A stretch of DNA of 64,000 nt from Mesobacillus zeae (GTDB lineage: Bacteria > Bacillota > Bacilli > Bacillales > Cytobacillaceae). The notes under the pieces are model-generated. The model was not told where the DNA came from. It searched no databases and was given only the letters and a program-made list of their open reading frames with translations. The stretch's first letter is position 1. Each line of letters starts with the position of its first letter. The stretch lies in the NCBI RefSeq assembly GCF_003570705.1, contig NZ_QWVT01000008.1, positions 186,001-250,000 on the forward strand. The letters run 5' to 3'. Shown here in pieces: positions 17,018-25,742 of the stretch. Both the position numbers and the translations under genes were made by a program.

Positions 17018-17992
17018 ATGCTCGAACAAGTAATTTTTTTCACCATTTTACTAGGCTTTCTGATGACTGTCCTTATGTCCCCTATCTTCATCCCTTTTCT
17101 TAGAAGACTGAAATTTGGGCAAAGCATCAGAGAAGAAGGTCCGAAATCGCATCAGAAAAAAACGGGTACTCCGACAATGGGTGGAATCATGATCCTGCTG
17201 TCTATTACAGTAACAACACTTGTAATGACAAATAAATTTTCCGCGCCAACTGTTCAAACATATCTATTGCTGTTTGTTACACTCGGATTTGGCCTGCTCG
17301 GGTTTCTCGATGATTTTATCAAGGTTGTTATGAAGCGCAATCTAGGCCTGACATCAAAGCAGAAGCTTCTCGGACAAATTGTCATATCCGCAGTATTTTA
17401 TTTTATTTTCAAGCAAAGCGATTTTTCAACGGAAATCAGCATTCCATTGACGGACTGGTCATTTGATCCGGGATGGATGTACATTTTCATTGTTATCTTC
17501 TGGCTTGTCGGTTTCTCCAATGCAGTCAACCTGACAGATGGCCTAGACGGCCTTGTTTCGGGTACTGCAGCGATTGCTTTCGGAGCGTTTGCCGTACTCG
17601 CCTGGAGCCAGTCACAGTATGAACTTTCAATTTTTTCCGTGGCGGTCGTAGGCGCTGTTCTTGGGTTCCTCGTCTTTAATGCCCATCCGGCAAAAGTATT
17701 CATGGGGGATACCGGGTCATTGGCACTTGGCGGCGCTATCGCAACAATAGCTATTTTGGCGAAGCTTGAAATCATCCTTGTTATCGTCGGCGGAATTTTT
17801 GTTATTGAGACATTGTCTGTCATCCTTCAGGTCATTTCTTTCAAAACGACCGGGAAAAGAATTTTCAGGATGAGTCCGCTCCATCATCATTACGAACTTA
17901 GCGGTTGGTCAGAGTGGCGGGTTGTAGTGACCTTTTGGACTGTGGGGCTCTTGTTCGCGATACTTGGAATCTATATCGAGGTGTGGGTGTAA
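17018..17992 (+). CDS. mraY: Phospho-N-acetylmuramoyl-pentapeptide-transferase
   Basis: A 324-residue polytopic membrane enzyme (about ten helices) that links UDP-MurNAc-pentapeptide to undecaprenyl phosphate, making lipid I. Signatures are [14 protein letters not shown] near residue 45, the magnesium-binding [10 protein letters not shown] near 95, NLTDGLDGL near 172 and PLHHHYEL near 288, the HHH motif of MraY. AAAGGGGG precedes the ATG at 17018. It is fully packed: one base after murE and directly abutting murD. Confidence 0.98.
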   Translation: MLEQVIFFTILLGFLMTVLMSPIFIPFLRRLKFGQSIREEGPKSHQKKTGTPTMGGIMILLSITVTTLVMTNKFSAPTVQTYLLLFVTLGFGLLGFLDDFIKVVMKRNLGLTSKQKLLGQIVISAVFYFIFKQSDFSTEISIPLTDWSFDPGWMYIFIVIFWLVGFSNAVNLTDGLDGLVSGTAAIAFGAFAVLAWSQSQYELSIFSVAVVGAVLGFLVFNAHPAKVFMGDTGSLALGGAIATIAILAKLEIILVIVGGIFVIETLSVILQVISFKTTGKRIFRMSPLHHHYELSGWSEWRVVVTFWTVGLLFAILGIYIEVWV

Positions 17993-19345
17993 TTGAAAAC
18001 AATTAAACTTTATGAACATAAAAAAATACTTGTCCTAGGACTTGCAAAAAGCGGTGTAAGCGCAGCCGCACTGCTTCACAGGCTAGGCGCTTTTGTAACG
18101 GTCAATGACAGCAAGCCTTTGTCGGAGAATCCGGAAGCCCGGTCGCTGCTTGAGCAAGGGATCAAAGTTGTCTGCGGCAGCCATCCGATCGAATTGATGG
18201 ACGAAGGTTTTGAACTTGTTGTCAAGAATCCTGGCATCCCTTACCATAACCCAATGATCGAAAGGGCTGCAGAACTTGGCATTCCCGTTGTGACCGAAGT
18301 GGAACTTGCCTATCAAATTTCGGAAGCCCCTTTTATCGCAATTACCGGGACTAATGGAAAAACAACGACAACGACATTGGTTTTCGAGATGTTTACAGCG
18401 GGAGGGAAGCTTCCGCTGATTGCAGGAAACATCGGCATGGTTGCATCCGGGGTCGCCCAGGAGGCAGTACCAGAGAATAATATTGTGATTGAATTATCTT
18501 CATTTCAACTGATGGGTGTTTCTACATTTAAACCGAAAATAGCGATCATCACAAATCTGTATGAAGCCCATCTCGATTATCATGGCACAAGGACTGACTA
18601 CCATCAGGCCAAAGCTAGGATCACCGAAAATCAGGGCGATGGAGATTATTTGATCGCGAACGCGGATCAAGAGGAAGTACTGGAAATCGCCAAAGTATCA
18701 AATGCGGAAACTGTTCCGTTCTCGGTTAACAGTGAATTGTCCAGGGGAGCCTGTGTGCGGAATGGCTGGGTTTGTTTCAATGGAGAACAAATTATCCCCA
18801 CTGCAGAAATAGCTTTGCCAGGAAGCCATAACCTTGAAAATATCCTGTCTGCAGTCGCGGCTTCCAAGCTATCGGGCGTATCTAATGAGGCGATCATCTC
18901 TGTGTTAACAACCTTTACAGGTGTTAAACACAGGCTTCAATATGTAGCGGAAGTTGAAGGCAGAAAATTTTATAATGATTCAAAGGCTACGAATATTCTC
19001 GCTACCCAAAAAGCACTTTCTGCATTCAGCCAGCCTGTGCTCCTGCTGGCAGGGGGGCTGGACAGAGGAAATGGTTTTGATGAACTAGTATCTTCCATGA
19101 AAGGTGTTAAGGTCCTTGTTACCTTCGGGGAAACTGCGGAAAAAATCGAGCTGGCTGGGAAAGCGGCAGGAATAAAAACAATTTTGCGTGCCGATAATGT
19201 TGAAAAAGCCGTTCCCGAGGCATTCAGGTATTCAGCTCCCGGAGACGTCATTCTTCTTTCCCCTGCCTGCGCTAGCTGGGATCAGTACAAAACATTCGAG
19301 GTTCGCGGAGACATGTTTATCCAGGCTGTGCATATGCTTAATTAG
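17993..19345 (+). CDS. murD: UDP-MurNAc-L-alanine:D-glutamate ligase
   Basis: A 450-residue Mur ligase adding D-glutamate. The N-terminal Rossmann-like domain starts KILVLGLAKSGVSAA, the ATP loop is [14 protein letters not shown] near residue 115, and the C-terminal domain ends with LLSPACASWDQYKTFEVRG, a MurD hallmark. The start codon is TTG at 17993, immediately after the mraY stop, with GAGGTG eight bases upstream; no better start lies nearby. The 95 bases up to spoVE hold no clear terminator. Confidence 0.97.
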   Translation: MKTIKLYEHKKILVLGLAKSGVSAAALLHRLGAFVTVNDSKPLSENPEARSLLEQGIKVVCGSHPIELMDEGFELVVKNPGIPYHNPMIERAAELGIPVVTEVELAYQISEAPFIAITGTNGKTTTTTLVFEMFTAGGKLPLIAGNIGMVASGVAQEAVPENNIVIELSSFQLMGVSTFKPKIAIITNLYEAHLDYHGTRTDYHQAKARITENQGDGDYLIANADQEEVLEIAKVSNAETVPFSVNSELSRGACVRNGWVCFNGEQIIPTAEIALPGSHNLENILSAVAASKLSGVSNEAIISVLTTFTGVKHRLQYVAEVEGRKFYNDSKATNILATQKALSAFSQPVLLLAGGLDRGNGFDELVSSMKGVKVLVTFGETAEKIELAGKAAGIKTILRADNVEKAVPEAFRYSAPGDVILLSPACASWDQYKTFEVRGDMFIQAVHMLN

Positions 19346-19440
19346 GGGTTGTCTGCAGGGGGGAGTCCTTATCCCCAGCATTTGTTGCGGGGAGAATGCG
19401 GAGAACAGGCCCTAAATTACTGCAGCCGAGGTGCATAGCT

Positions 19441-20541
19441 TTGCCAACGAAAAAAACCACACCGGATATGATCCTGCTGATTGTTACATTCGTACTGCTT
19501 GCCATAGGGTTGATTATGGTTTATAGCGCAAGTGCTGTTTGGGCGGAATACAAGTTTACCGATTCCTTCTTTTTCGCAAAAAGACAAATGCTATTTGCTG
19601 TAGTTGGAGTCTTAGCCATGTTTTTCATCATGAATGTCGATTACTGGACGTGGAGGACATGGGCAAAGGTCTTGCTTATTGTTTGCTTTGTATTGCTGCT
19701 GCTTGTTCTCATTCCTGGTATCGGTAATGTAAGGAATGGATCAAGAAGCTGGATTGGTGTCGGAGCCTTTTCAATCCAGCCTTCGGAATTTATGAAGCTA
19801 GCGATGATTGCTTTCCTAGCAAAATTCCTTTCAGAGAAACAAAAGGTGATTACATCGTTCAAACTAGGTCTGATGCCATCACTTGGACTTGTGTTTACTG
19901 CCTTCGCATTGATTATGATTCAGCCTGACCTAGGAACCGGAACAGTTATGGTCGGTACATGTGTCGTCATGATTTTTATTGCCGGTGCAAGAATCAGTCA
20001 CTTTGCCGGACTGGGATTGATTGGTGCAGCAGGCTTCGTTGGATTGATTATCTCTGCTCCCTACAGGATGAAAAGGATTACTTCTTTCCTTGATCCGTGG
20101 GCAGACCCGCTCGGCAGCGGTTTCCAGATGATACAGTCACTTCTGGCAATTGGGCCGGGCGGTCTTTTTGGACTCGGCCTCGGCCAAAGCCGGCAGAAGT
20201 CATTTTATTTGCCGGAGCCGCAGACTGACTTTATCTTTGCAATCCTGGCGGAAGAGCTTGGATTCATAGGAGGAACGTTCGTGCTCCTTTTATTTTCCAT
20301 CCTTCTATGGAGAGGGATCAGGATAGCATTGGGTGCGCCTGACCTCTATGGCAGCCTTTTAGCATGCGGGATTATCGCGATGATAGCCATCCAGGTCATG
20401 ATCAACATCGGTGTTGTTACTGGATTGATTCCGGTAACCGGGATTACGCTGCCTTTCCTGAGCTATGGGGGATCTTCTCTAACGCTGATGCTTATGGCGG
20501 TTGGCGTCCTGTTAAATATCAGCAGATATTCCAGATACTGA
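19441..20541 (+). CDS. spoVE: Stage V sporulation protein E (SEDS glycosyltransferase)
   Basis: A 366-residue SEDS-family polytopic membrane protein (about ten helices) that polymerises lipid II for the spore cortex with SpoVD as partner. Sequence such as MVYSASAVWA, NGSRSWIGVGAFSIQPSEFMK in two parts (NGSRSWIGVGAF, SIQPSEFMK) and the C-terminal TGITLPFLSYGGSS are diagnostic of FtsW/RodA/SpoVE; the location between murD and murG identifies SpoVE. The start is TTG 19441, seven bases after GAGGTG, giving the SpoVE-type start TKKTTPD; an ATG at 19396 in the same frame has no such match. Confidence 0.95.
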   Translation: MPTKKTTPDMILLIVTFVLLAIGLIMVYSASAVWAEYKFTDSFFFAKRQMLFAVVGVLAMFFIMNVDYWTWRTWAKVLLIVCFVLLLLVLIPGIGNVRNGSRSWIGVGAFSIQPSEFMKLAMIAFLAKFLSEKQKVITSFKLGLMPSLGLVFTAFALIMIQPDLGTGTVMVGTCVVMIFIAGARISHFAGLGLIGAAGFVGLIISAPYRMKRITSFLDPWADPLGSGFQMIQSLLAIGPGGLFGLGLGQSRQKSFYLPEPQTDFIFAILAEELGFIGGTFVLLLFSILLWRGIRIALGAPDLYGSLLACGIIAMIAIQVMINIGVVTGLIPVTGITLPFLSYGGSSLTLMLMAVGVLLNISRYSRY

Positions 20542-20544
20542 CCA

Positions 20545-20570
20545 AAACCCTGTCCATCAGGGTTTCTTTT
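20545..20570 (+). terminator. Terminator after spoVE
   Basis: Stem AAACCCTG / CAGGGTTT with a five-base loop and CTTTT tail. The rest of the 219-base gap to murG holds a hairpin at 20704-20722 and a TATAAT at 20735-20740 with a poor -35 (TTGTGG, 16-base spacer), a weak candidate murG promoter. Confidence 0.82.
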
Positions 20571-20760
20571 AATTGGCGCCACTCATAAACCGCTGTTATA
20601 TAATGCGGAGATTTCAACAACTAAACCAATGTTAAATTTGCATGACAATCTTTTTAAAAACAACCGCAGTGTTTAGAATATAGTAGAATAGGGTAAAATC
20701 GTGTGGTGCCGCTTGTGGCAGCCGTACTGATTTTTATAATACCTGGCTTGAGGTGGAAAA

Positions 20761-21852
20761 ATGCGAATTGTCGTTAGCGGCGGGGGAACCGGAGGTCATA
20801 TATACCCGGCACTTGCTTTGATTAGAGAAATAAAGAAAGCAGACAAACAAGCTGAATTTTTATATATCGGGACAGAAAAGGGTCTTGAAAGCCAAATTGT
20901 CCCAAAGGAGAAAATCCCCTTTAAATCGATACATATTACCGGGTTTAAAAGAAAGTTTTCATTTGAAAATTTTAAGACAGTGATGCGCTTCTTAACAGGT
21001 GTGGCAGCAAGCAAACGAATGCTGAAGGAATTTAAAGCAGATATTGTCATTGGAACCGGGGGCTATGTGTGCGGTCCGGTTGTTTATGCGGCTGCAAAGC
21101 TTGGAATCCCTACAATCATTCACGAGCAGAACAGCATACCTGGACTTACAAACAAATTCCTAAGCCGCTATGTAGATAAAGTGGCAATTTGTTTTGAAGA
21201 AGCCCGGAATTTTTTCCCGGATGATAAAGTGGTCTTTACAGGAAATCCGCGTGCTTCGGAAGTCACAGGCCAGGATGGTTTGGAAGGCCGGCAATCTGTT
21301 GGATTAAAACCTGGTGTTCCTGCAGTTCTGATATTTGGAGGGAGCAGAGGTGCTAGGCCAATCAATGAGGCTGTCCTGAAGTCACTTACTGAGCTTGGGG
21401 GTAAGCCGTATCAGGTTCTTTATATAACAGGCGATGTCCATTATGAAGAAGTGAAAAAAGAAGTGGAACTGATTGGAAATCCCGAAAATGTGATTATACA
21501 GCCTTTCATACATAATATGCCAGAGGTTCTTGCTGGTATTGACCTTACGGTTGCAAGGGCCGGTGCGACTACGCTTGCTGAGCTTACTTCGCTTGGTATT
21601 CCAAGCATTCTTATTCCCAGTCCCTATGTAACAGACAACCACCAGGAGAAAAATGCGAGGGCGTTAAGCGATCATGGCGCCGCTTTTTTACTTCTTGAAG
21701 AGGAACTGACCGGACCAAGGCTTATGGGGCTGATTGATTCCGTGCTATTGGATAGGGACAAGCTTAATGAAATGAAAACAGCATCCGAAAAACTGGGCAT
21801 ACCTGATGCCGCATCCAGATTGTACAAACTGATGGGAGAGCTTACAGAGTAG
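20761..21852 (+). CDS. murG: Undecaprenyldiphospho-muramoylpentapeptide beta-N-acetylglucosaminyltransferase
   Basis: A 363-residue GT-B fold transferase that adds GlcNAc to lipid I to make lipid II at the inner membrane face. The N-terminal glycine-rich loop [13 protein letters not shown] and the second one [10 protein letters not shown] (near residue 100) hold the lipid substrate, and [11 protein letters not shown] plus [11 protein letters not shown] (near 265) bind UDP-GlcNAc. GAGGTGG precedes the ATG. It stands between spoVE and murB as in B. subtilis; the spoVE terminator suggests it has its own promoter. Confidence 0.97.
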   Translation: MRIVVSGGGTGGHIYPALALIREIKKADKQAEFLYIGTEKGLESQIVPKEKIPFKSIHITGFKRKFSFENFKTVMRFLTGVAASKRMLKEFKADIVIGTGGYVCGPVVYAAAKLGIPTIIHEQNSIPGLTNKFLSRYVDKVAICFEEARNFFPDDKVVFTGNPRASEVTGQDGLEGRQSVGLKPGVPAVLIFGGSRGARPINEAVLKSLTELGGKPYQVLYITGDVHYEEVKKEVELIGNPENVIIQPFIHNMPEVLAGIDLTVARAGATTLAELTSLGIPSILIPSPYVTDNHQEKNARALSDHGAAFLLLEEELTGPRLMGLIDSVLLDRDKLNEMKTASEKLGIPDAASRLYKLMGELTE

Positions 21853-21912
21853 CCCGGAAAAACTAACTGCATACAATGTGATAAAGGGTATTTGCTGGAA
21901 AGGACGATTTTA

Positions 21913-22818
21913 ATGAAGGAACTTACAAATAAATTAATAGCAATGAATATTGGCGCTGTAAAAGAAAATGAACCTCTAGCCAATCATACAACAATCAAGA
22001 TTGGAGGTCCGGCCGATATTCTGGTCGAACCTTCTTCAGCTGAAAATTTAAAGAAAACCATGGAAGTAACCCTGGAATCCGGTGTTAAATGGACGGCAAT
22101 AGGACGCGGCTCCAATCTTCTTGTTTCAGACAAAGGGATAGAAGGGGTAGTGATTAAGCTTGGAACGGGACTGAATCATGTGGCGACGGAAGGTACCACA
22201 GTGACTGCAGATGGAGGAGTATCCTTAGTAAGTCTTGCTATGAGCATCAGCAGACAGGGGCTGTCGGGAATGGAGTTTGCCGGCGGCATTCCAGGTTCAG
22301 TCGGTGGTGCTGTCTTTATGAACGCAGGAGCCCACGGATCCGATATTTCCAATATTCTTGAAAAGGCATTGATTCTTTTCGAAGACGGAAAAATAGAGTG
22401 GCTTTCAAAAGATGAAATGAAATTTTCCTATCGCACGTCCGTCCTTCAAAAGGAGCGGCCAGGCATTGTCATCCAGGCAGTCTTTAAACTCCGCGAGGGG
22501 GAAAAGGAAAAAATTGTTGCCGAAATACAGAGAAATAAAGATTACCGCAAAGAAACACAACCGTGGAATTACCCTTGCGCGGGAAGTATATTTAGGAATC
22601 CTCTTCCCGACTACGCAGGAAATTTGGTTGAGAAGGCTGGGCTGAAAGGCCATTCTATTGGCGGGGCAAAAATCTCCGAAATGCACGGAAACTTTATTGT
22701 AAATGCGGGCGCTGCAACAGCCGAGGACGTCCTGGCCCTTATCCAGCATGTTAAGGATACGGTGTTAGCTTCATATGGTGTCAGGATGGAAACAGAAGTG
22801 GAAATAATAGGGCGGTAA
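21913..22818 (+). CDS. murB: UDP-N-acetylenolpyruvoylglucosamine reductase
   Basis: A 301-residue FAD enzyme that reduces UDP-enolpyruvyl-GlcNAc to UDP-MurNAc with NADPH. FAD-binding segments [23 protein letters not shown] and [19 protein letters not shown] are visible, as is [10 protein letters not shown] near residue 225 with the catalytic serine, and the C-terminal [15 protein letters not shown]. The ATG at 21913 lies 9 bases after GAAAGGA; a TTG at 21892 is rejected as it precedes this site. A separate promoter and structured leader for divIB follow the gene. Confidence 0.96.
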   Translation: MKELTNKLIAMNIGAVKENEPLANHTTIKIGGPADILVEPSSAENLKKTMEVTLESGVKWTAIGRGSNLLVSDKGIEGVVIKLGTGLNHVATEGTTVTADGGVSLVSLAMSISRQGLSGMEFAGGIPGSVGGAVFMNAGAHGSDISNILEKALILFEDGKIEWLSKDEMKFSYRTSVLQKERPGIVIQAVFKLREGEKEKIVAEIQRNKDYRKETQPWNYPCAGSIFRNPLPDYAGNLVEKAGLKGHSIGGAKISEMHGNFIVNAGAATAEDVLALIQHVKDTVLASYGVRMETEVEIIGR

Positions 22819-22832
22819 TCTCAGGAAATTAT

Positions 22833-22860
22833 CTGAAAGCCGTACAATCTGTGATATAAT
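22833..22860 (+). promoter_or_regulatory. divIB: Extended -10 promoter upstream of divIB
   Basis: CTGAAA, 16-base spacer, TATAAT with the extended element TG at 22852-22853 (TGATATAAT). The expected transcript start is near 22867, giving a leader of about 160 bases before divIB. Confidence 0.65.
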
Positions 22861-22872
22861 ATTTCATTAGAT

Positions 22873-22996
22873 TAGACGGCGGAAATACGGGGTTATCATA
22901 GGGGAAAGGCATGATTCCCATGTCCTCTCCCTTTATGACGCCCTTCATTGTCTGCCTCTATTGCAGCCTGGCGGAACTTCTAGAAAAGCCCGTCTA
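22873..22996 (+). ncRNA. Candidate structured 5' leader RNA of divIB
   Basis: TAGACGG (22873-22879) can pair with CCGTCTA (22990-22996) and encloses a long stem-loop. That inner stem pairs 22896-22913 with 22919-22938: 17 of 18 positions pair, with one A-C mismatch, one G-U pair and two single-base bulges around the loop ATTCC; GGG/CCC can extend it below an internal loop. A small hairpin CTGC/GCAG follows. There is no T run after the stem, so it is not an intrinsic terminator. The Shine-Dalgarno and ATG of a 33-codon ORF lie inside the stem. Pairing was done by eye; conservation is unknown. Confidence 0.4.
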
Positions 22997-23012
22997 TTGC
23001 TGTGAATGTTAA
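22911..23012 (+). CDS. Candidate 33-residue cysteine-rich leader peptide
   Basis: An ATG at 22911 preceded by GGGGAAAGG opens 33 codons ending TAA at 23010-23012, 14 bases before divIB, whose GAGGTG site follows at once. The peptide has five cysteines in CxxC (CLYC) and CCxC (YCCEC, the C-terminus) arrangements around a short helix-like SLAELLEKP. Nothing similar is known to me at this site. It could be a regulatory leader peptide, a small metal- or redox-binding protein, or a chance ORF. The start and its ribosome site are buried in a strong predicted hairpin, which would limit translation. Confidence 0.35.
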   Translation: MIPMSSPFMTPFIVCLYCSLAELLEKPVYCCEC

Positions 23013-23026
23013 TGAGGTGACTGGAA

Positions 23027-23818
23027 ATGGACAAAGCAAAAATTGTTTCTATTGAAGAGCGAATTCCCCAATTGAAGCAGCAAAGGAGAAAAAAGGCCAA
23101 CAGGCGCCTAATTCTGCTTTTATCACTATTTTTCATGCTGATTTTGTGCGTCATCTATTTCCAATCGCCTTTAAGCAAAGTTAAACAGCTGAATGTATCA
23201 GGGAATGTGTCCTACTCGGCTGCTGAAATAAAGCAGATGAGCGGCATTACAACTGATACGAATATCTGGAAAATTAATAAAAGCAAAACGGAGAGCAGTC
23301 TTGAGAAGCTTCCGGAAATCAAAAAGGCAGAAATAAGGACGCGTTTTCCTAATAAGGTTAACATTCACCTTGAAGAATACGAGAAGTTGGCTTATCTCTC
23401 GAAGGGAAAAGCATTTTACCCTGTCTTGGGCAACGGAAAGATTATTGAAAAAAAAGAAGTAAGCCAAATACCGATGAATGCGCCAGTACTGATCGGATTC
23501 AGGGAAGGGAAGCCGCTCGATAAAATGATAGGGGACCTTGCAAGCCTTCCTGCGGAAGTACTCGGCTCAATTTCGGAAATTCATTATACTCCGTCAAAAT
23601 CAGATGTTTACCGAGTGACTCTTTTTATGAATGACGGGTTTGAGGTTCATGCGACACTTAGGACATTCACAGAAAAAATGGCCCATTATCCCGCAATTGT
23701 CGCTCAGCTGGACCATTCTGAAAAAGGGGTAATTGATCTCGAAGTGGGTTCCTATTTTAAATCATATAAAAAAGAGAAAGCGGATAAACCAGATGAAGAA
23801 AAAGCTAATCAACAATAA
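23027..23818 (+). CDS. divIB: Cell division protein DivIB (FtsQ)
   Basis: A 263-residue bitopic protein: basic cytoplasmic N-terminus, one membrane helix (about residues 28-46), a POTRA domain (about 50-118, starting VKQLNVSGNVSYS) and a beta domain, followed by a Lys/Glu-rich tail. DivIB bridges FtsL and DivIC in the divisome and stabilises it, especially at higher temperature and at sporulation septa. GAGGTG lies before the ATG. The ylxW gene starts within its last 26 bases. Confidence 0.95.
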   Translation: MDKAKIVSIEERIPQLKQQRRKKANRRLILLLSLFFMLILCVIYFQSPLSKVKQLNVSGNVSYSAAEIKQMSGITTDTNIWKINKSKTESSLEKLPEIKKAEIRTRFPNKVNIHLEEYEKLAYLSKGKAFYPVLGNGKIIEKKEVSQIPMNAPVLIGFREGKPLDKMIGDLASLPAEVLGSISEIHYTPSKSDVYRVTLFMNDGFEVHATLRTFTEKMAHYPAIVAQLDHSEKGVIDLEVGSYFKSYKKEKADKPDEEKANQQ

Positions 23819-24500
23819 CCGTGTAGTGCTTTCTCTTGTCGGCCTCGTTCTTGGTTTCATGATTGCCTTTTCTTTTCGGCTCACACAGGATGAGACTCAG
23901 GGCCACCGGATATCGGACAGGCAGTGGGAGCAAACCCTTTCCCTAAGGAATGAGCTTATTGAACAGGAAGAAAAAAACAGCAGCCTTCAAAAGCAGCTTG
24001 ACAAACAGCAGGATGTTATCAGCGGACAGGAAAAGGATTTGGCAAAAGAAGCTCAGGTGTTTTTCAATCTTGCAGAGGATACAGAAAAATACCGTATGTA
24101 TCTAGGCAAGGTGAAAGTGCAGGGCAAAGGTGTCGCTGTTAAGCTATCAGATGGCGAGTATGACCCTAAAGAAGAAAATATAAATAATTATCTTGTGCAT
24201 GAACATCACGTTTTCAAAGTGGTGAATGAACTATATATAGCTGGGGCTTCTGCAGTTGCAATCAATGGCCAGCGGTTGGCACACAATTCTTATATCATAT
24301 GCGATGGTCCTGTCATAACTGTTGATGGCTATCAGCATCCAGCTCCATTTGAGATAACGGCGATCGGCGATGCCAAAGTCCTTGATTCAGCTTTGAATAT
24401 CACTGGTGGAGTAAAAGACCAGCTCGTAAATGACAGGATTATCTTTTCTCTGGAAAAACAAGACGATATTACGATGGAGCCAATTCCGGAAAAAAAATAG
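23793..24500 (+). CDS. ylxW: DUF881 family protein YlxW
   Basis: A 235-residue protein with an N-terminal signal-anchor helix (about residues 9-28), an extracytoplasmic coiled coil (about 38-85) and the DUF881 domain (KVQGKGVAVKLSDGEYDP onward, with NELYIAGASAVAINGQRL). Function is unknown; DUF881 proteins occur in pairs in the dcw cluster of Bacillus and in Actinobacteria. The start MKKKLINNNRVV at 23793 overlaps the divIB end by 26 bases; an upstream in-frame start at 23733 would lie deeper in divIB. The next gene is a paralogue. Confidence 0.88.
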   Translation: MKKKLINNNRVVLSLVGLVLGFMIAFSFRLTQDETQGHRISDRQWEQTLSLRNELIEQEEKNSSLQKQLDKQQDVISGQEKDLAKEAQVFFNLAEDTEKYRMYLGKVKVQGKGVAVKLSDGEYDPKEENINNYLVHEHHVFKVVNELYIAGASAVAINGQRLAHNSYIICDGPVITVDGYQHPAPFEITAIGDAKVLDSALNITGGVKDQLVNDRIIFSLEKQDDITMEPIPEKK

Positions 24501-24529
24501 ATGGACGTCAAAAAAAAGGGCAGGTGGGC

Positions 24530-25261
24530 ATGATGGGAGGCAAAAAGAATATAGGCTTTACCATTACCGCTGCCATCCTTGGTCTGATGGTCGCCATACA
24601 ATTCCGTACAGTAAGTGAGCCTGTTGTCAGGGACACCCGGGATACTTGGGAACTTCGGGAAGATTTGATGAAAGAAAAGGAGATTCAGTCAGAGCTCTTG
24701 AGGGAAATCCGGGCAAATGAAGAAAAACTGGAAAAATACAAGACTGAAAAACAACAAAGTAAAGAGAATGTCTTAAGGGCTACATTGGACGAGCTAAAAA
24801 CAGAAGCGGGGCTTACGGATATTTCCGGTCCTGGAATCAAGCTGGTGCTTGCGCCAGCGTTCGATGGCATTGGACCGACGACAGAACCCTACCTATCACC
24901 GGATTTACTTAGAAAGCTGATCAATGAACTGAATATGTACGGGGCAACACATATCTCGGTTGGCGGAGAAAGAGTCATCAACACAACCGTTATAAGGGAT
25001 ATCAACAGGGAAACAAAAATAAATGGACGCAGCCTGAACCAGTTCCCGCTCGAAATCAATGTTATTGCGGACAGCGGTGAAACAGCTGAAAAGCTTTACA
25101 ACCGCATGAAGGTTTCAAAGTCTGTGGAGGATTTTTTTATAGACAACTTGAGGGTTACCATTCATAGACCTGCTGAAAACATACTAGTACCAGCATACGT
25201 TGATTCAATAAGGGTCAGATCTATGGAAGCAGTCAAGCAGGGTAAAGGAGAGGGCGGATAA
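24530..25261 (+). CDS. ylxX: DUF881 family protein YlxX
   Basis: A 243-residue paralogue of the preceding gene: membrane anchor (about 8-25), coiled coil (about 38-85) and DUF881 domain containing GPGIKLVLAPAFDG and NELNMYGATHISVGGERV, alignable with the YlxW segment around NELYIAGASAVAINGQRL. Function is unknown. Several starts are possible (GTG 24524, ATG 24530, ATG 24533); 24530 is chosen by spacing from AAGGGCAGG, but the three differ by at most three residues. The stop overlaps the sbp start by one base. Confidence 0.87.
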   Translation: MMGGKKNIGFTITAAILGLMVAIQFRTVSEPVVRDTRDTWELREDLMKEKEIQSELLREIRANEEKLEKYKTEKQQSKENVLRATLDELKTEAGLTDISGPGIKLVLAPAFDGIGPTTEPYLSPDLLRKLINELNMYGATHISVGGERVINTTVIRDINRETKINGRSLNQFPLEINVIADSGETAEKLYNRMKVSKSVEDFFIDNLRVTIHRPAENILVPAYVDSIRVRSMEAVKQGKGEGG

Positions 25262-25611
25262 TGTGGCTTCCAGTGATGGGACTAATTATCGGGGTCATCA
25301 TCGGACTGTTGACCGATATAAGAATACCTGAGGAATACTCGAATTATTTATCGATTGCCATTCTTGCCGCACTTGATACACTATTCGGGGGAATCCGGGC
25401 ACAGCTTCAAAATATTTACGATGAAAAGGTGTTTGTATCAGGGTTCTTTTTTAATATTTTGCTGGCGGCAAGTTTAGCTTTTCTGGGGGTTCATCTTGGT
25501 GTAGACTTGTATTTAGCCGCAGTTTTTGCATTTGGCGTAAGGCTGTTCCAGAACATAGCTGTTATCAGAAGAATTTTATTAACAAAATGGTCAACAAATG
25601 GTGACAAATAG
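25261..25611 (+). CDS. sbp: Small basic protein Sbp (DUF1290)
   Basis: A 116-residue hydrophobic protein with three predicted membrane helices (about 4-22, 30-48 and 65-105) and the DUF1290 signature IPEEYSNYLSIAILAALDTLFGG in parts (IPEEYSNYLSIAILAAL, DTLFGGIRA). It is the conserved membrane gene immediately upstream of ftsA in Bacilli; function is unknown despite the name. Translation is coupled to ylxX by TAATG. Confidence 0.92.
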   Translation: MWLPVMGLIIGVIIGLLTDIRIPEEYSNYLSIAILAALDTLFGGIRAQLQNIYDEKVFVSGFFFNILLAASLAFLGVHLGVDLYLAAVFAFGVRLFQNIAVIRRILLTKWSTNGDK

Positions 25612-25742
25612 AAAAAAATTGCTTTTTAAAAAAGGGAATCATTTAATTGTGACGAATAATGATATTGTAATTGGACACGAGCATAATAGGCGTAAGAATT
25701 GTTGTTCGCAGAAATCGGAATTGTTAAAGGAGGTGCCAGGGA

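Noticed and set aside
19434-19441. Possible sigma-E -10 (CATAGCTT) just before spoVE
   Set aside because: No ATA-type -35 at 16-17 bases and the transcript would start inside the coding region.
25612-25742. Possible sigma-H or sigma-A promoters upstream of ftsA
   Set aside because: B. subtilis has several promoters here, but no pair of boxes in this AT-rich gap met a reasonable match and spacing.
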